From Silurus meridionalis (lineage: Eukaryota > Chordata > Actinopteri > Siluriformes > Siluridae): 64,000 nucleotides of DNA. Made by a program: the position numbers and the translations under genes. The stretch is taken from positions 16,782,311-16,846,310 of the forward strand of contig NC_060904.1 in assembly GCF_014805685.1 (NCBI RefSeq), in the 5' to 3' direction. Every line of letters begins with the position of its first letter. The stretch's first letter is position 1. Shown here one piece after another: positions 35,584-47,787 of the stretch. The notes under the pieces are model-generated. The model worked only from the letters and a program-made list of their open reading frames with translations. It searched no databases and was not told where the DNA came from.

Positions 35584-36554
35584 GTGAGGCGCCTTTCATT
35601 TGCCTTCTCTACCGATTTCTTGGGCTGTGAATTAAACTACTCACAATGTATACATTCTCGGATCTCGACCATATAGGCTTATTTGAAAAGGGAATTATTG
35701 ACAGACATTTTCAAGGCAAACTACAGGATATCGACAGAAAATAGCCTTAATTGCCTTTTTTCTGGAATTCATTACAGTTTGTAGGTTTTCTCAGAGGAGC
35801 TTAATGGAGTGCTTTGAAAATGACTATGAAAATTGACTTTTTTTCTTCTTTTCTTCTTTTTTTTTTATTGTATATGGAATTGTTCAGAGAGAAAATGTTC
35901 TGAAACCTGAAAAAGTTCAGAAGCTGGGTTCAGCCGTAATCCTTTTATAAAATATTATAAAAAAAATATTTTAAAATATTTTGTGGATAAAATACATTCG
36001 AAGAGTTTGACCCATTGCTTGGTTTTGCCAATTAATCAGCGCCGATAGTTGAATGCTGGATTAAAATTTGTTTGGCAAAAATCCATACTGATAGTTTTTC
36101 CTGGTTGCGTTATACAGTACGAGACCTCTAGAGGCAAATCACTGATGTTGCGTGCTGTTTATTGAAGTGTCTTTTTTAATTCATTTTGGATGGAACTCAA
36201 TGCGGTGTTACTTTTTTAGTTTCAGTTTTAATGCATGTCTTATATTTTCCTCAATATGTAATATAATTAATGTATTTATATTTGTTTAATTCAAAGGTTT
36301 AGTACTATTTTACATGAACTGTAATTGTATTTATGTTTTTATTTAACCAGCATTCATTTTAAAAATATCGGTTGATTAATCGGTTATCAATTATGAGCCA
36401 ACCAAGCTATTGGTATCGGTAAAATCAACAGAATCAAATCATCAGTTGACTTTTAATATAAATATAAAAATACAATGATTCGTATCAAAAGGGCATATAA
36501 ACGCAGTCCTAATAGTTCAAAATGAATAACTTCCCGTTTCCATGCGTGTGTGTA

Positions 36555-36562
<8 letters not shown>
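35584..36562. other. unassigned intron
   Basis: Starts with the GTGAGG donor. Nothing else is recognised. Confidence 0.4.

Positions 36563-36641
<79 letters not shown>
36563..36641. repeat. (TA)n microsatellite
   Basis: A perfect run of about 79 bases, preceded by short TG repeats. Confidence 0.95.
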
Positions 36642-36643
<2 letters not shown>

Positions 36644-37661
36644 TAGCATATACAGTGTAATAGAGTGGCAATTTTTTCTGCCTTTCTAACTCTGTTTAAT
36701 ATTTCTTACACTACTCATGCCTCATTAATATTAATAATCACTAAATAAATCAATGCTTTGATGTTGATTTTTGATTTCATGCAGGCAGATGTTTAGTTTG
36801 AAATCAGTCGTTTGAAACTCGCTGGTATTTTGTCCACACGCAGCATCTGCTGATTTATTATTACATATCATGAAGTTTGAACATAATTACCTGTGTGTGT
36901 TTGTGTGTATCCTGAAAGCTAAAAAGATGCTTGTGCATGATTTTTTTTATTTTTTTATTCGCTGAATATATTTTCAGAATTTTTGCACAATTTTCATCCA
37001 TTCTGCCATTTTCCAACCCACTAGCTGCATTCAAATGTGATTAGCTTGCCCATGCTAGCTAACTGCCTTCTTCCACATACATGAGCTCACAGAGAGCCAT
37101 GATTGGTGAGTGTCACTCTGATTCATTGGGGAACAATAACCAACTAGTTTTGCACTGTTTTGGTTTTCGAGACAATGAGATGACTGAATCAGGTTTTCAC
37201 TTAAGAGCACTTCAGAAGAAGAGTTGTCACCTGTTACTACTCAAGGTCAGGGTCTATAAGACATGGGTTCAATTGGATGTCAGTTTATATTTAGATATCT
37301 GAACAATCAAGCAATTCTCTCTGAGAGAAATATATTAAATATTTCTAAACCCACCTTTTTTTTTGATACCCCACAATGGGGTGTACACTGAACATGGTTC
37401 CACTAAGAAAGTGTGTGTCTTTTGGACACAGCCTTTACCTGAGAAATAAAAGTAATAAAAAGGGTTATAAGAGTCCAATTGTAAGGTATTTTCTGTATTG
37501 ATTTGGACTTGCTATTGCTAATTATGGTCTTGTTCTTGACTAAGTCTTTATTTAAACTATGGTACTTGCACAGAGTTTGACAAGTAGTAACTACTTCTAA
37601 AAATATTCTTCTCCTAATTGCTGGTTTGTTCGGTGCCAACTAGTTTAAGTACCGGTTTCAG
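36642..37661. other. unassigned intron
   Basis: Nothing recognisable. Confidence 0.4.
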
Positions 37662-37965
37662 ACATAGGCCTGACACAATTTAGGCTGATTTGGACCTGTT
37701 TTAGATTCAATCTGTGTTATCCTGGTCTTTGGCTTGGCTGTAACTTGGTTTAGGTATGGCCTTGACTCAGTTTTGGCTAGTCTTGGTTCTAGGTTTGTCT
37801 TGGATTTGGCTGTTAACTGGTTTATACATGGTCTTGACTCGAGCTGGGCTGTCCTGGTTCTGGGCTTGTCTTGGACCCTCACCACAAACTGGTTGAAATA
37901 TTCTCTTGACTCAATATTTGCTCGTCCTGGTTCAGGGATTTGTCTTGGACTTGACAGTGGTACCC
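37662..37965. repeat. 72-bp degenerate minisatellite
   Basis: Units start near 37752, 37824 and 37896, each with TATGGCCTTGACTCAG-like and GGTTCTGGGCTTGTCTTGG-like blocks. A more diverged unit lies from 37668. On + the frame 37734-38042 reads a 24-residue repeat (W-x-x-YGLDS core). The minus strand is open too (37658-37885). The period is a multiple of three, so open frames follow from the repeat itself; I do not call a gene. Confidence 0.8.
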
Positions 37966-39954
37966 TTGACTACAGCTCTATTATGGTACCTTCCCTTTTC
38001 ACTGGGTTGGTACCATTATGGGTAGATTCTAATAAAAATTAATATAAAAAAAAAAAAAACTAAAGAATTACTGGAATACATTTTAAATCATTAGTCCAAC
38101 AGCTAAGTATAGCTTGCACCTTTCCAGATCAGTGAAACACCCTTGAAGGCAGCACCTCAACAACAAGGAAAGATAAACTTATGTTAATGGCTGCCAGATT
38201 CTTTCTTTTTTTCTTTGAAAGTTGAGGTTTTTTTATATCACATCAGAACAGAGAAGCCCTTACTAAGTAGAGCTTTCACGTTTTCTTATAATCTAAAAAC
38301 CCCAAGAACTCACAGTAAAAGCCATTTAAAACAGAAAAAAAATGAAATCGTGTGATTCACCTTTTCCGCGTGTCAGCCCATCGGGTTTGTGAAAACCCTC
38401 ACAGAACATTGTTTTCTCACTTAAAGTGAAGCGTAATGGATATTTCACTGTGAGGGAGTTTGGCTAAGATGAGGGTTATGATTGGTCATGTCTGCAGGGG
38501 CTTATGCATGAGAGGAGAACCCTTGCTGCATCCTAAATAACTCACTCTCTCTTTCTCTCTATCTCTCTTTCACTATCTCTCACTCACATTCTCTCTCTTT
38601 TACCACCTGCCACCCTCCTGACCCGACCGCAGGATGCCTCCCCCATCTGCTCCATCATTTACACGCTGAATAATTCAGCCTCACCCGTCCCTCGCCTCAC
38701 ACTTTTCTAGCTTAATGTTCTCTGGAATTTTATAGGCTTTGGAATATTAATCCCACACGTTATTACTCACTGCAGGGCACCGGATGTCAGCGTGCTCCCA
38801 TCTCCTTATATATCACTGATGCAGATCAGGACGCCAAATTGAAGGAGCGTTCCCCCATTAGCCGGATCTGTTAGCGCCTGATTTGGAGAGGGTCTCACTA
38901 AAAGGCACCAGGTGCGATGACAGGTGTGATCGAACTGCACTCTTTTGCCGTTGCTCTTTTCGAAATGTAGTGAAAAGCCGGACATTTTTTTCGAATCCCT
39001 TCCGATTTCTGGAACGCGTTCAAACTCGACTTATCTTTTGGTTTCCCTCGGTCGGCGTTTTCATGCGCCGACATCTTTGACTCGATTAATTCCGTGCCTC
39101 CTCCACGGCGCTCCCGAGTGGTTCTCCATCTCATCCGTTTGCATTTTTTTCTATATTTCATGTCGAAACTGAGGGCTGCCTGGAACATTTTTTTGATGAT
39201 CTGAAACACTGAAGCTTCTTCATTCGTTTCTTGGTGTTCCATCACTCTGCCGTGGGTGTGCGAGTCTGTCTTTGAGGTCTATTATGTGTGTGTATGTAAG
39301 GAGAAGGATGGAGAAGGCAAAGCAGCCAGGCTTGAGCACAGAAGGGGGAAAAGAAAACTCATTTTAGCTTGTGTCAGTCCTTCATCATGCCAACAAGCCA
39401 AACCGTGTTTGACAGTCACTGCATTTGTGCTGATTAATGTGTCTGTTGCCCTCCGCCACAAATCAGCCTTCTTCTCCTGGGTGTGTCAAGAGTTACACAC
39501 AGAAACGTGACCTTTTCACGTGAGGCCGTCTGTTCCTCAAGAAGGGTGACGGAAATCTCAGCAGTCTATCGCTCTATTTATGTATATTACATTACACGAA
39601 ACAATCCACTGCAGGACTGGACTGTGATTTCATGACGAAGGAATTCAGCAGGTGCATAACTCTGAATACAAGGAACTTTCCTGGGCTGCATTATTATTAT
39701 TATTTATTTTTTTTGCTCTTTTCTACGTAACCTTGGAATTAATACCGTACAGTAAATGTCTTGAAGTGTGTCTGCATAATAAAAATAGTTGTTAGATATC
39801 ACAATAACCGTGAGATCAAATTTTAAGAAAGTTATGTTATGAATGTTTTTCATAGTTCATGAACAGCAAAATACAGCTTCTAAAAAATGTTCTGGTTTTC
39901 AGGTTTAATAAATGACAGAAAGACAAGCAGAAGGACGAGCAGACAGACACACAT
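37966..39954. other. mostly repeat-poor intron
   Basis: A short CT-rich run lies at 38543-38602. 38620-39130 is complex and repeat-free, another candidate conserved noncoding block. Frames at 38883-39245 on both strands carry no domain. Confidence 0.35.
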
Positions 39955-40000
39955 ACAGGCAGACACTTTATTGATCCCATAGGGGAAATTGCTTTTTTAC
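39955..40000 (-). mobile_element. LINE/SINE 3'-tail-like fragment
   Basis: ACACTTTATTGATCCCATAG then GGGAAATTGC is the well-known fish non-LTR 3' end motif, in minus orientation. Only the tail is recognised. Confidence 0.5.
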
Positions 40001-40804
40001 AGCAGCCCCCTCAAAACACATGGCACAAAAAAAAAATCGATAGAATACACAAAGAGAGCAATAAAATAGAAATAGATGAGGGGAGAGAATTTTACCAAAC
40101 TGTTACGTTCGACACGAGAAACCATTTCGGGGGAAAAAGGTATGAAAGGTGTGAAGTCTGTTACAATGTATTCAAATAACTGATTTTTTTGTGTGTGTTT
40201 TTTTACTTCTTCGATTTTGTGTTTGTTCGTGATGCTAGTTGAAATACACCTAGCTAGCTAACTAGCTTATTCCTATTATTATAACTCCACTAATTAGTCA
40301 GGTAGATACCACAGATATAAAAAAAATATTCAATAACCACATTGTGAGATAAATCTGGTGTGATTGGTCAGGCTAATACACAAACACTACAGCAATCAGT
40401 GCAAAGCAGTTTGCAATCTGTCTTATATAAAAATGCCAATATGTCTTGTTAGCATCAGTAACATCTTAGACATGAGATGATAAAAAGATTTTTGCAGACA
40501 AAGCTAAAAGAGGGGATTACATTTCTTTTATTTATTTTTATTAAACTCTACTTGATATAAAGATGCATGTTATTTGAGCCAACAGTCTAAAAACAAATCT
40601 AGCATCTTGTACTTAAAAATTTTACATAACCACTTTTTATTTAAATTGCAAAAACATAAGAGCTAAAAAAAACATATTTCTGTGATGCCCCTGATTTTTT
40701 ACATTGCCGAAAAGCCCTGTAAAGACATCTACAGCTATTAGCATAACAGTTTCTTACCTGTTCAGGTCCAGAACAAGGAAATGATAGTAGGCTAATTCAT
40801 TACT
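40001..40804. other. unassigned intron
   Basis: Nothing recognisable. Confidence 0.4.
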
Positions 40805-40972
40805 GTTATATTTATAGCATTTGGCCGACGCCCTTATGCAGAGTCACTCATTCATACAGCTGAGTTGTTATAGGGCCCAGGAGCAGTAGCTTGGTGGGAG
40901 CTTGGTATTCAAACTCATGACCTTCTGATTCGAAGTCCAATGACTTAACCAATAACCTACCAGTCCGCTTTA
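40805..40972 (-). mobile_element. tRNA-headed SINE
   Basis: Tail ATTTATAGCATTTGGCCGAC at left. Head on minus includes GGTCATGAGTTTGAATACC (box B) and GGTTATTGGTTAAGTCA. Confidence 0.8.
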
Positions 40973-41056
40973 ATACACTGTACAAAAGTAGAGCTTGACG
41001 AGTATCTAAAAAACAACTTGCGACACTCATTTTTACTGTGAAAGGCTTTAAATCAT

Positions 41057-41172
41057 TTTACATTTATGGTATTTGGCAGACAGGCTTATCCAGAGCGACA
41101 TACAACTGAGCAGTTGAGAGTTAAGGGCCTTGCTCAAGGGCCCAGCAGATTCCAATCCACAGTCCAATGCCT
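41057..41172 (-). mobile_element. tRNA-headed SINE, head truncated
   Basis: TTTACATTTATGGTATTTGG, CAGAGCGACATACAACTGAG and AGGGCCTTGCTCAAGGGCCC. Most of the tRNA head is lost. Confidence 0.8.
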
Positions 41173-41765
41173 TTACAAGTTTTTCTTTCCACGAATGTTG
41201 CCTTGTTTAAGCGGATGAGCGTCATGATGAAAGACAGTTACACAGGAACATGGCTCACTTCAAAAATCTTTTATCATCCTGAAAAAGCAGCAATGTGCAG
41301 AGAATTGAGAGAATCAAGAGATGTGGGGGAATTAATATCTCGTCCCCTGGGAGAACTCATTTCAGTTCCACACTGAGAGCAAAAAAACTGATGAAACATG
41401 TGTCACATCGTTTCTGTCATTAACAGGCATCACAAATAAACACATTTGATTCAATGCTAAATACTTAATCTTATGTTGGTGCCATGTAGTATTTGTTAAA
41501 AAAGGAAAGAAAGAAAAAATACGTCTGTGAATCCGTAACTGAAAATAATTATTTTATTTATTTATTTTTTCAAGTCATTCCATGGGTTTTTCTGTATGAT
41601 TTAGATCTGAACCTGTTCTGTGCCACTCCTAATTGCTGCCGTGGATTTTTTTTTTCTTTCTTTACCTCGAAGGTGAAAATCCTTAAATATTTATGTATTA
41701 GGAACTAAAGAGAAAATCCCAATATTAAAAAGCTTCTACAAACGTTCTTCATGCTATTGTGATTG
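41173..41765. other. unassigned intron
   Basis: Nothing recognisable. Confidence 0.4.
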
Positions 41766-41924
41766 TTGAACAGGAACAGATTTGAGTCTTTTAGTTCAAC
41801 TGAATGGAAAATCGAATGCCACTGCGTCCAAAGACATCCGAAACAATCCTACACAATTGTGTGGTGAAGAACTACATATGGCTGGAAAAGTCAGGTTTCC
41901 CAATATTTTTTTTTTTAGTGTACG
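41766..41924 (-). mobile_element. Tc1-derived element, right-hand third
   Basis: GAACAGGAACAGATTTGAGT, GCGTCCAAAGACATCC, ACATATGGCTGGAAAAGTCA and GGTTTCCCAATATTTT, as in the 17487 copy right half. Confidence 0.8.
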
Positions 41925-43080
41925 TATTAATCAGATAGCTCCGTTAATACTTCCTTCTCTGTGCAGCCTTCATGATTCTTCTTCCTTTCTATTCTTTTTA
42001 GAGGGACATTCTGGTCTTGGTAATGTTTCTGTGGTGCCCCATTTTCTCCACTTCTTTGTTCCCACTAATTTCTCCACTTGATGACGATGGCCTTCACACT
42101 ACTCCATGATGCAACAAAAGTGTGGGCATTTTTTGGTTCCTTTCTCCTGAATGACCATTTTTAAAGATTTTTCTAATAAATTGTAGTCATTTTAATTAGA
42201 TTTCCACAAATATCAGCCAAAACATGGTTATAATTGGGGAAACAATGTTTTATTTTATTATCTTTTTATTCCCATAGAATATCAGAAATTGGCATCCCCT
42301 GAAAGAGTTTTATCTGCTCCAGATGTCTTATTCTTTCCCATGCTTTTATACTCTGTATTTGCTAGCGTTAATTGTCTTCTTGTTATAAGAAAAAGGAAAA
42401 AAAAGAGATTCCTTTCTCCAATAGAATGCCTTCAGAATTGACTTTTCGTTCTTTCTTTTTTTGACCTTGGCCTTTCATTTCTGAACTGAAAAAGCATAGA
42501 CTTCATATAGAGTGAATATAAACACTCAGCTGGTGAAAATCAGGAGTCAGGCAGCAGAGATAAACACAGATCGTTGCGTTCATACTTGCGGACAGCGTTT
42601 GATCACATCCCAGCGCTTGCTATCACTCGATCTGCGGGATGTCCGTGTTGGGTTTGTTTTGTTTGAGCACAGCGTCAGTATCGAAAGCGATCGTTTCTGA
42701 TCGGCGACGCCGAGAGAATTTGGAGATAATGAGAAATTTCAGCGGCTCGATGGGCTCCTGTGATCCGGATCCACAGCTACAGGGAAGCTATCATTCATCA
42801 AAGTCAAACGGATGGATCGGACGTTTCAATGGGCTGGTGGGAATTCAATCAACATGGTTTTTTTTCATAATAATATAATAGAAAATAATTATAATCATGT
42901 GTAGTATGCTTAAATTCCTATACATAAACACAAAAATATATACACAAAAATATATTTAAATAAATCCATAAAATTCAATTAAAAAATAGCCATAAAAATC
43001 TTTTTAAATTAATTTTTTTATAGAATATTAAATGTAGTGTATTTTTTAATGTCTGTAAATTCATCTGCTATACAGCCGCA
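41925..43080. other. unassigned intron
   Basis: Frames at 42512-42878 on + have ordinary composition but no recognisable domain or flanking splice pattern. Confidence 0.4.
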
Positions 43081-43215
43081 TATACTGTATGGTCAAAAGT
43101 ATTCAGACACCTGGCATTTCCAGCTATATCTGGTTCCCATTTATTTGGAGACAATTATATAGGAGGTCTTTGGATGTAATGGCATGAAATATTCCCTTTA
43201 TTTAAACTAGAAGAT
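43081..43215 (+). mobile_element. Tc1-derived element, end fragment
   Basis: TATACTGTATGGTCAAAAGT then ATTCAGACACCTGG, and GGTCTTTGGATGTAATGGCA. Inverted orientation relative to 17487. Confidence 0.75.
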
Positions 43216-43439
43216 TTAAACTATTGATATTGAGTTGGCATTCATATTGATGGCCAGGTAGCCATATTTGTTTATTTACCAGCAAGATGTCGTTTTTTTT
43301 CTGCGAAAGTTATTCCGAAATATATACACACAAACACCGGCCGAAGTTCTGTGACATAAACAAAGGAATAAGCTGCTTGAGGCTGAGAGCTTTATGATGT
43401 ATAGTTAGTCATTAACACCTGAGAACAATGGGCTGTGCT

Positions 43440-43830
43440 GGCGCAACCCTGACGACTAAGAGGTTAACATGGCAGAGGTAGAGCTGTAACTTCCTGCATA
43501 CAGAACAGAAAAAGAACGTCTGGTTTTATTTTTTTTTTTTCGCGTGCTTGTGAAAGGGCCATGCGTTAGAAGTCAGAAGGCGCTTACAGTAAGTAAATTG
43601 ATGATTTGCTGTCTGTGTGAAACCAAAAAAATCTAAGCGAACTACAGTTTATTTACAATATTGAATTGCAGAGCATCATATTTTATCTAATGCATTGAAT
43701 CGTATTGTGTTGAATCGAATCGAAGTCGTAATGGGGTGAATCGCATCGGTAGCTGCTTCATATGTATCTTTAATGTATTGTATCCTTGATTATGCATCGA
43801 GATGTGAATCACATCGACTGCACTTGCAGA
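43440..43830. mobile_element. hAT-like MITE, copy 2
   Basis: Shares ACATGGCAGAGGTAGAGCTG, GAAAAAGAACGTCTGGTTTT, GAAGTCAGAAGGCGCTTAC-like and GGGGTGAATCGCATCGGTAG segments with 6897-7210. Confidence 0.7.
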
Positions 43831-45833
43831 GATCCACAGCCTCAGTGGTTAAGTGGGAAAAAACTACATACATACTTGTATATAATTATTTAACTGTCTG
43901 TGGGTTTTTTTTTTTTTTTTTTTTGAGGCTGTATTTCTGACAGGTGAATCACATACAAATGAAAGAAATGAATAAAGAGACTCTTAGGAAATGAAAAAAG
44001 CACTCAACAGCAAACAGCTCTCCTCTGAAAAAAAGCAGTCACTTCGTTGGCTTTTTACTTCTTTTGAAATTTCTGCCATGTTAAACATGAGTTCTGTAAT
44101 TTGCTTCTTTACTAATTACGTTCATAATATAGAACCTTAATTGAAATGCGGAGATGTTGCCCTCCAGCTTTTACTAACTGAGCGAATGTAAATGGATTTT
44201 CTGGGCCTCAGTTATTCGAACGTGTTGCCTACTGTAACTAAACCAATGTTTTTTCTGTCCATTTTTTAAATAAATGGGGTCATTTCAGGATTAGTTTTTA
44301 GCAGCACCTTTACTGTGTCATCACTTCCTATGTGAATAGGTGGCAGAAAAGGGCTTAGTTTGGGATAGGTTGTTATTTGTGAAAATTGGAAAATAGTTGC
44401 TTACTGGCTCTAAGCTTCCGGGTTCTGGTGTCACTTTGACCCAGGGTTTGGAGAGTATTTTTTGGATGCTGTTGTGCCAAACGTACTTATTATGACAGTT
44501 TCGGTTATGCAATGGCGCATCAAAGTATCCCGCTAACGCTTTGATGTTCTATTCAGGCATATATTTTCAGGAGAGATGATAATGAAATGTTTCAGAGCAG
44601 AAGATGCATAATCACAAACAATAATCTACAGCAAGGCTTTAAAACTATCGAACTGTGGGGTAAAGACTTTGAAATGCACATTGTATATTGGCAAGATTTT
44701 GCGAGCAAATTTGAATGCAAGTTTAAATATTTGGGTCTAATTATGATTCTAACTATAATGTCAGGTGAAATTTACAATACTAATATGTATAAATTCTTTG
44801 CACCAATCTCCTTTTCCATCAGAAGGGCAGAGCAACTCCAGTTCTTCTAGTCGTAGAAACGGTGAAAACCAAAAACTGTTAAAAGAAAATATGAGCTGAA
44901 TGAACCTAGACGACGAAATAACTTCATCAGCTCTGCGATTGAGGGTAATTTTCACCAATATAACATTGTTTTTTTGTGTTTTATGTGAAAGCTTTCTATA
45001 TTACCGCTCCATTCATTTGTCGCTAATCTGCGCTGAGGGTGTTGGGAGACCGATAAGCTCCCAGATGGCATTTTGGACGTCATTACATTCATGATGTGCT
45101 ATTTGGCATCTTATATTTCCATCTTTATTTTTACTAATACGAAAAGAGTCAGCTAGGAAAGCTTTGCAAAATGCCGCCGCGCAAACATATTCACGCGTAA
45201 TTGATTGTAATGGATGCATTACCACTTCCTCCTGCTGTTTTAACACAAATGTCACAAATTTGTGTTTTAACCCTACAATTTTTGTTTTTTTGTTTGGTTT
45301 TTCGGTGGAAAATGGTAGTTATCGTGTTGTTGGGCAGCTTGGCCATTTGTGTTATGAAAACATAGTGGTGCCTCATCAGTAAAACTAGGTATTTGGAGAA
45401 AAAAAAAATCTCTGTAGTGTAAACGATTCATAAACGAAAGTGATAAATAATTGTCCAGAATTGTTTAATGCTTCAGATTCTATGAATGAGGCTAAAATTC
45501 TGAGAGAAAATGTCTCAGTACTAAATGCCATAATGTTTTTATGCTTTTTACACTTTGCACTTTCATTTTAAAGATTATTACTTTTTCGGACTGCATGGGT
45601 TTCCTGCTGGTTAAGGATCCACTGCTTTCACTGATTTGGTTTGGGGTACAATTCATGTCTATGGAACCAGCGTAGCCTCTTGGAGATGACCATGAGAAGG
45701 CACTCTCAAATGATCTCAAACTCAGACCAACTGTTAGAGGATTTAACTGTAAATAAACAGTATTTGTGAATTTTGTTTTCTCAATGACATGGGACATTTG
45801 TTCAGCCTTATGAAAGAAAATGGGAGAAAAGGG
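43831..45833. other. unassigned intron
   Basis: A poly-T run at 43908-43924. About 2 kb with no recognised repeat or gene. Confidence 0.4.
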
Positions 45834-46026
45834 GGAGGTGGTAGCTTGGTGGTTATTGCATTGGACTTTGGATCTGAAGCTTGTGAGTTCAAACCCTAGC
45901 CTCACCAAGCTGCCCTTCCTGGGCCCCAGAGTAAGGCTCTTAACCACTTAGCTGCTTAGTGGTATAAGAAAAAAAAAAGTAAGTTGCTCTTGATAAGAGT
46001 GTCTACCAAATGCTGTAAATGGAAAT
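45834..46026 (+). mobile_element. tRNA-headed SINE, nearly complete
   Basis: Head GGTAGCTTGGTGGTTATTGC, box B GCTTGTGAGTTCAAACCC, body GCCTCACCAAGCTGCCC and tail GTCTACCAAATGCTGTAAAT. Confidence 0.85.
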
Positions 46027-46075
46027 CAGAAAAAATAGAAATGGAAATCAGAAAAAATAAAAAAGGGGGGAAGGG

Positions 46076-46276
46076 GGGTGCTAGCTTGGTGGTTTAAGGT
46101 ATTGGACTTTGGATCTGATGGTCATGAGTTCAAATCCAAGCCTCAACAAAGTGAAATTCCTGGGCCCCTGAGCAATGACCTCAACCCCATAGTTGCTCAG
46201 TTGTAGGAATGAGATAAAATGTAAGTCGCTGGGGATAAGGGTATCTGCCAAACGCCATAAATTTAACTGTAAATGA
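46076..46276 (+). mobile_element. tRNA-headed SINE, nearly complete, tandem with previous
   Basis: Head GGTGCTAGCTTGGTGGTTTA, box B GGTCATGAGTTCAAATCC and tail GTATCTGCCAAACGCCATAA. Same orientation as the copy 50 bp upstream. Confidence 0.85.
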
Positions 46277-46499
46277 AAAAAATTGCAAAATGACGTCTTA
46301 AATCTTAAGGTTCTACAGTTCAAGCCATTAGGATCCTCAACACACAGAACTGAACTGTACCAAACTCTCACACACTTACTCAACTGTGTGTTACTGAACT
46401 GTTATAACACACGCTCAATACTTATTTCAATTCATACGCATCCATGTCTTTAGCACCACTCATATTATATTATAATCTTTATTAAGAAAAAAGTGTACA
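46277..46499. other. unassigned intron
   Basis: Nothing recognisable. Confidence 0.4.
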
Positions 46500-46865
46500 T
46501 TTATATTATAAATTTCATCTCTCTATTGCTGCTTTTGCTGTTTTTGCACAAAATTGTTTGTTTACAAGTACACTCTTGTTTATAGTTGTTTCTTTAGCAC
46601 ATATACTGTAGGTAACATATACAGTAGGTTTGCTGGTCGGCGCTCTTCTGTGTTTTGTGTATTTGTCCCGCGCTGTCCCTGTTGTCTTTTGTCTGCACTG
46701 TTTGCACACGATGCACTTTATGTGGCGAGGACACTTACTAAGTCCTCAGCTCTGTGTTCTGTTTAGTCGCTTTGTGTTGTTTATGTAGCACCAGTGTTCT
46801 GGAGAAACGTTGTCTCGCCAATAGTTGAAATGACAATAAAAGCTTCTTGACTTGACTTGACTTTA
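46500..46865 (+). mobile_element. LINE 3' end with TTGAC tail
   Basis: It ends AGTTGAAATGACAATAAAAG then CTTCTTGACTTGACTTGACT. This is the 3' UTR and tandem tail of a fish L2/Rex-like LINE as I recall it. It is 5'-truncated with no RT left. The tail matches, in reverse, that of the family B repeat at 27119. Confidence 0.7.
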
Positions 46866-47060
46866 ACTCAGGATTGACATCTTGACTTCTAGTTACTGTA
46901 ATTAATATGCCTTGAATTTAGAAAGTAACGTCAAGGCTCCTGGAGTGATGATTATGACATGGTGGTGTTACGCAAGGTGCATTGAGCTTCTTACGATATT
47001 TCCGATAGAGTTGAAGGTGAGAGCTTGAGGCAAACACCAACCATCCTTTTTTGTTTCCAG
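46866..47060. other. unique sequence before the Sushi exon
   Basis: Ends in a pyrimidine tract and CAG acceptor. Confidence 0.5.
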
Positions 47061-47255
47061 AGCTACAGAGCAGTTCCTGCGGAAACCCAGGCATTCCCGC
47101 CAAAGGGATTCTGAACGGCACTCGGTTTAACGTGGGTGACCGGATCCAATACCGATGTGTCCCGGGCTACTCACTGGATGGTCATGCTCAGCTCACTTGC
47201 GTCACCAGCACATCCAACGTAGCTGCGTGGGACTTTCCTGTGCCCATTTGCAGAG
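47061..47255 (+). CDS. csmd3: csmd3 exon: Sushi (CCP) domain 1
   Basis: A single 195-nt exon, phase 1 at both ends, preceded by TTGTTTCCAG and followed by GTGAGG. With the G carried over from 35583 it reads ELQSSSCGNPGIP, then GTRFNVGD, a YRC segment, LDGHAQLTC, and ends near AAWDFPVPICR. This is one complete Sushi/CCP module with four cysteines in the expected order (CGNPG, YRC, LTC, PIC) and the conserved Trp before the last cysteine. It matches recalled vertebrate CSMD3 closely, including the LQSSSCGNPG start. One-exon, phase 1-1 Sushi modules are usual in complement-control-type genes. No frame damage is seen. An internally deleted Tc1-like element begins about 100 bp after the donor. Confidence 0.95.
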
Positions 47256-47355
47256 GTGAGGCTTGGAGACTTTGTTTGCCTTCGTATTTACCTCACTTAA
47301 ATCACAGTAAGCATACTCCGTAAATAAAATGTACATTTGAGCCCAGATGGCTACA

Positions 47356-47787
47356 TACACCAATCAGGCATACCATTATGTCTAATATTGTGTTGGTCCC
47401 CCTTTTGCTGCCAAAACAGTCAACCCTTCAAGAATAAACAGCATGAACTTCTTCAGCAGCTACAGGAGCTTCACTGTTCCTTCCTTGGAGAACTTTTGAT
47501 AGATACTGACCACTGCAGACAAGGAACAGCCCACAAGAGCTGCAGTTTTGGAGACGCTCTGAACCAGCCGTCTAGACAGCACAATTTGTCAAATTTGCTC
47601 AAATCCTTACGCTCGCCTATTTTTTCTGCTTCTAACATCAACTTTGAGGATAATGTTTACTTGCTGCCTAATAAATATTTCCCACTCACTAACAGGTGAC
47701 ACGATGAAGAGATAATCAGTGTTCTTCACTTCACAGCTCATAATGTTATAATCTTATAATGTCATAATGTTATGTCTGGCCAGTGTA
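47356..47787 (-). mobile_element. second Tc1-like family, internally deleted
   Basis: Ends TACACCAATCAGGCATACC and ATGTTATGTCTGGCCAGTGT then A: inverted termini flanked by TA. The right two-thirds is antisense to a Tc1 transposase N-terminus. Read on minus it gives a SVSKTAALVGCS segment and VSIYQKFSKEGT, the helix-turn-helix region. The left part keeps only the terminus plus TAATATTGTGTTGGTCCCCC. The catalytic DDE part is deleted. It sits 100 bp after the Sushi exon donor. Confidence 0.85.

Noticed and set aside
42512..42878. Two overlapping + frames of normal composition
   Set aside because: No domain, no CSMD similarity and no supporting splice sites were seen.
47051..47323. Single-exon small gene starting at an ATG-like frame over the Sushi domain
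   Set aside because: The frame is the csmd3 Sushi exon with intron read-through; acceptor and donor define it better.
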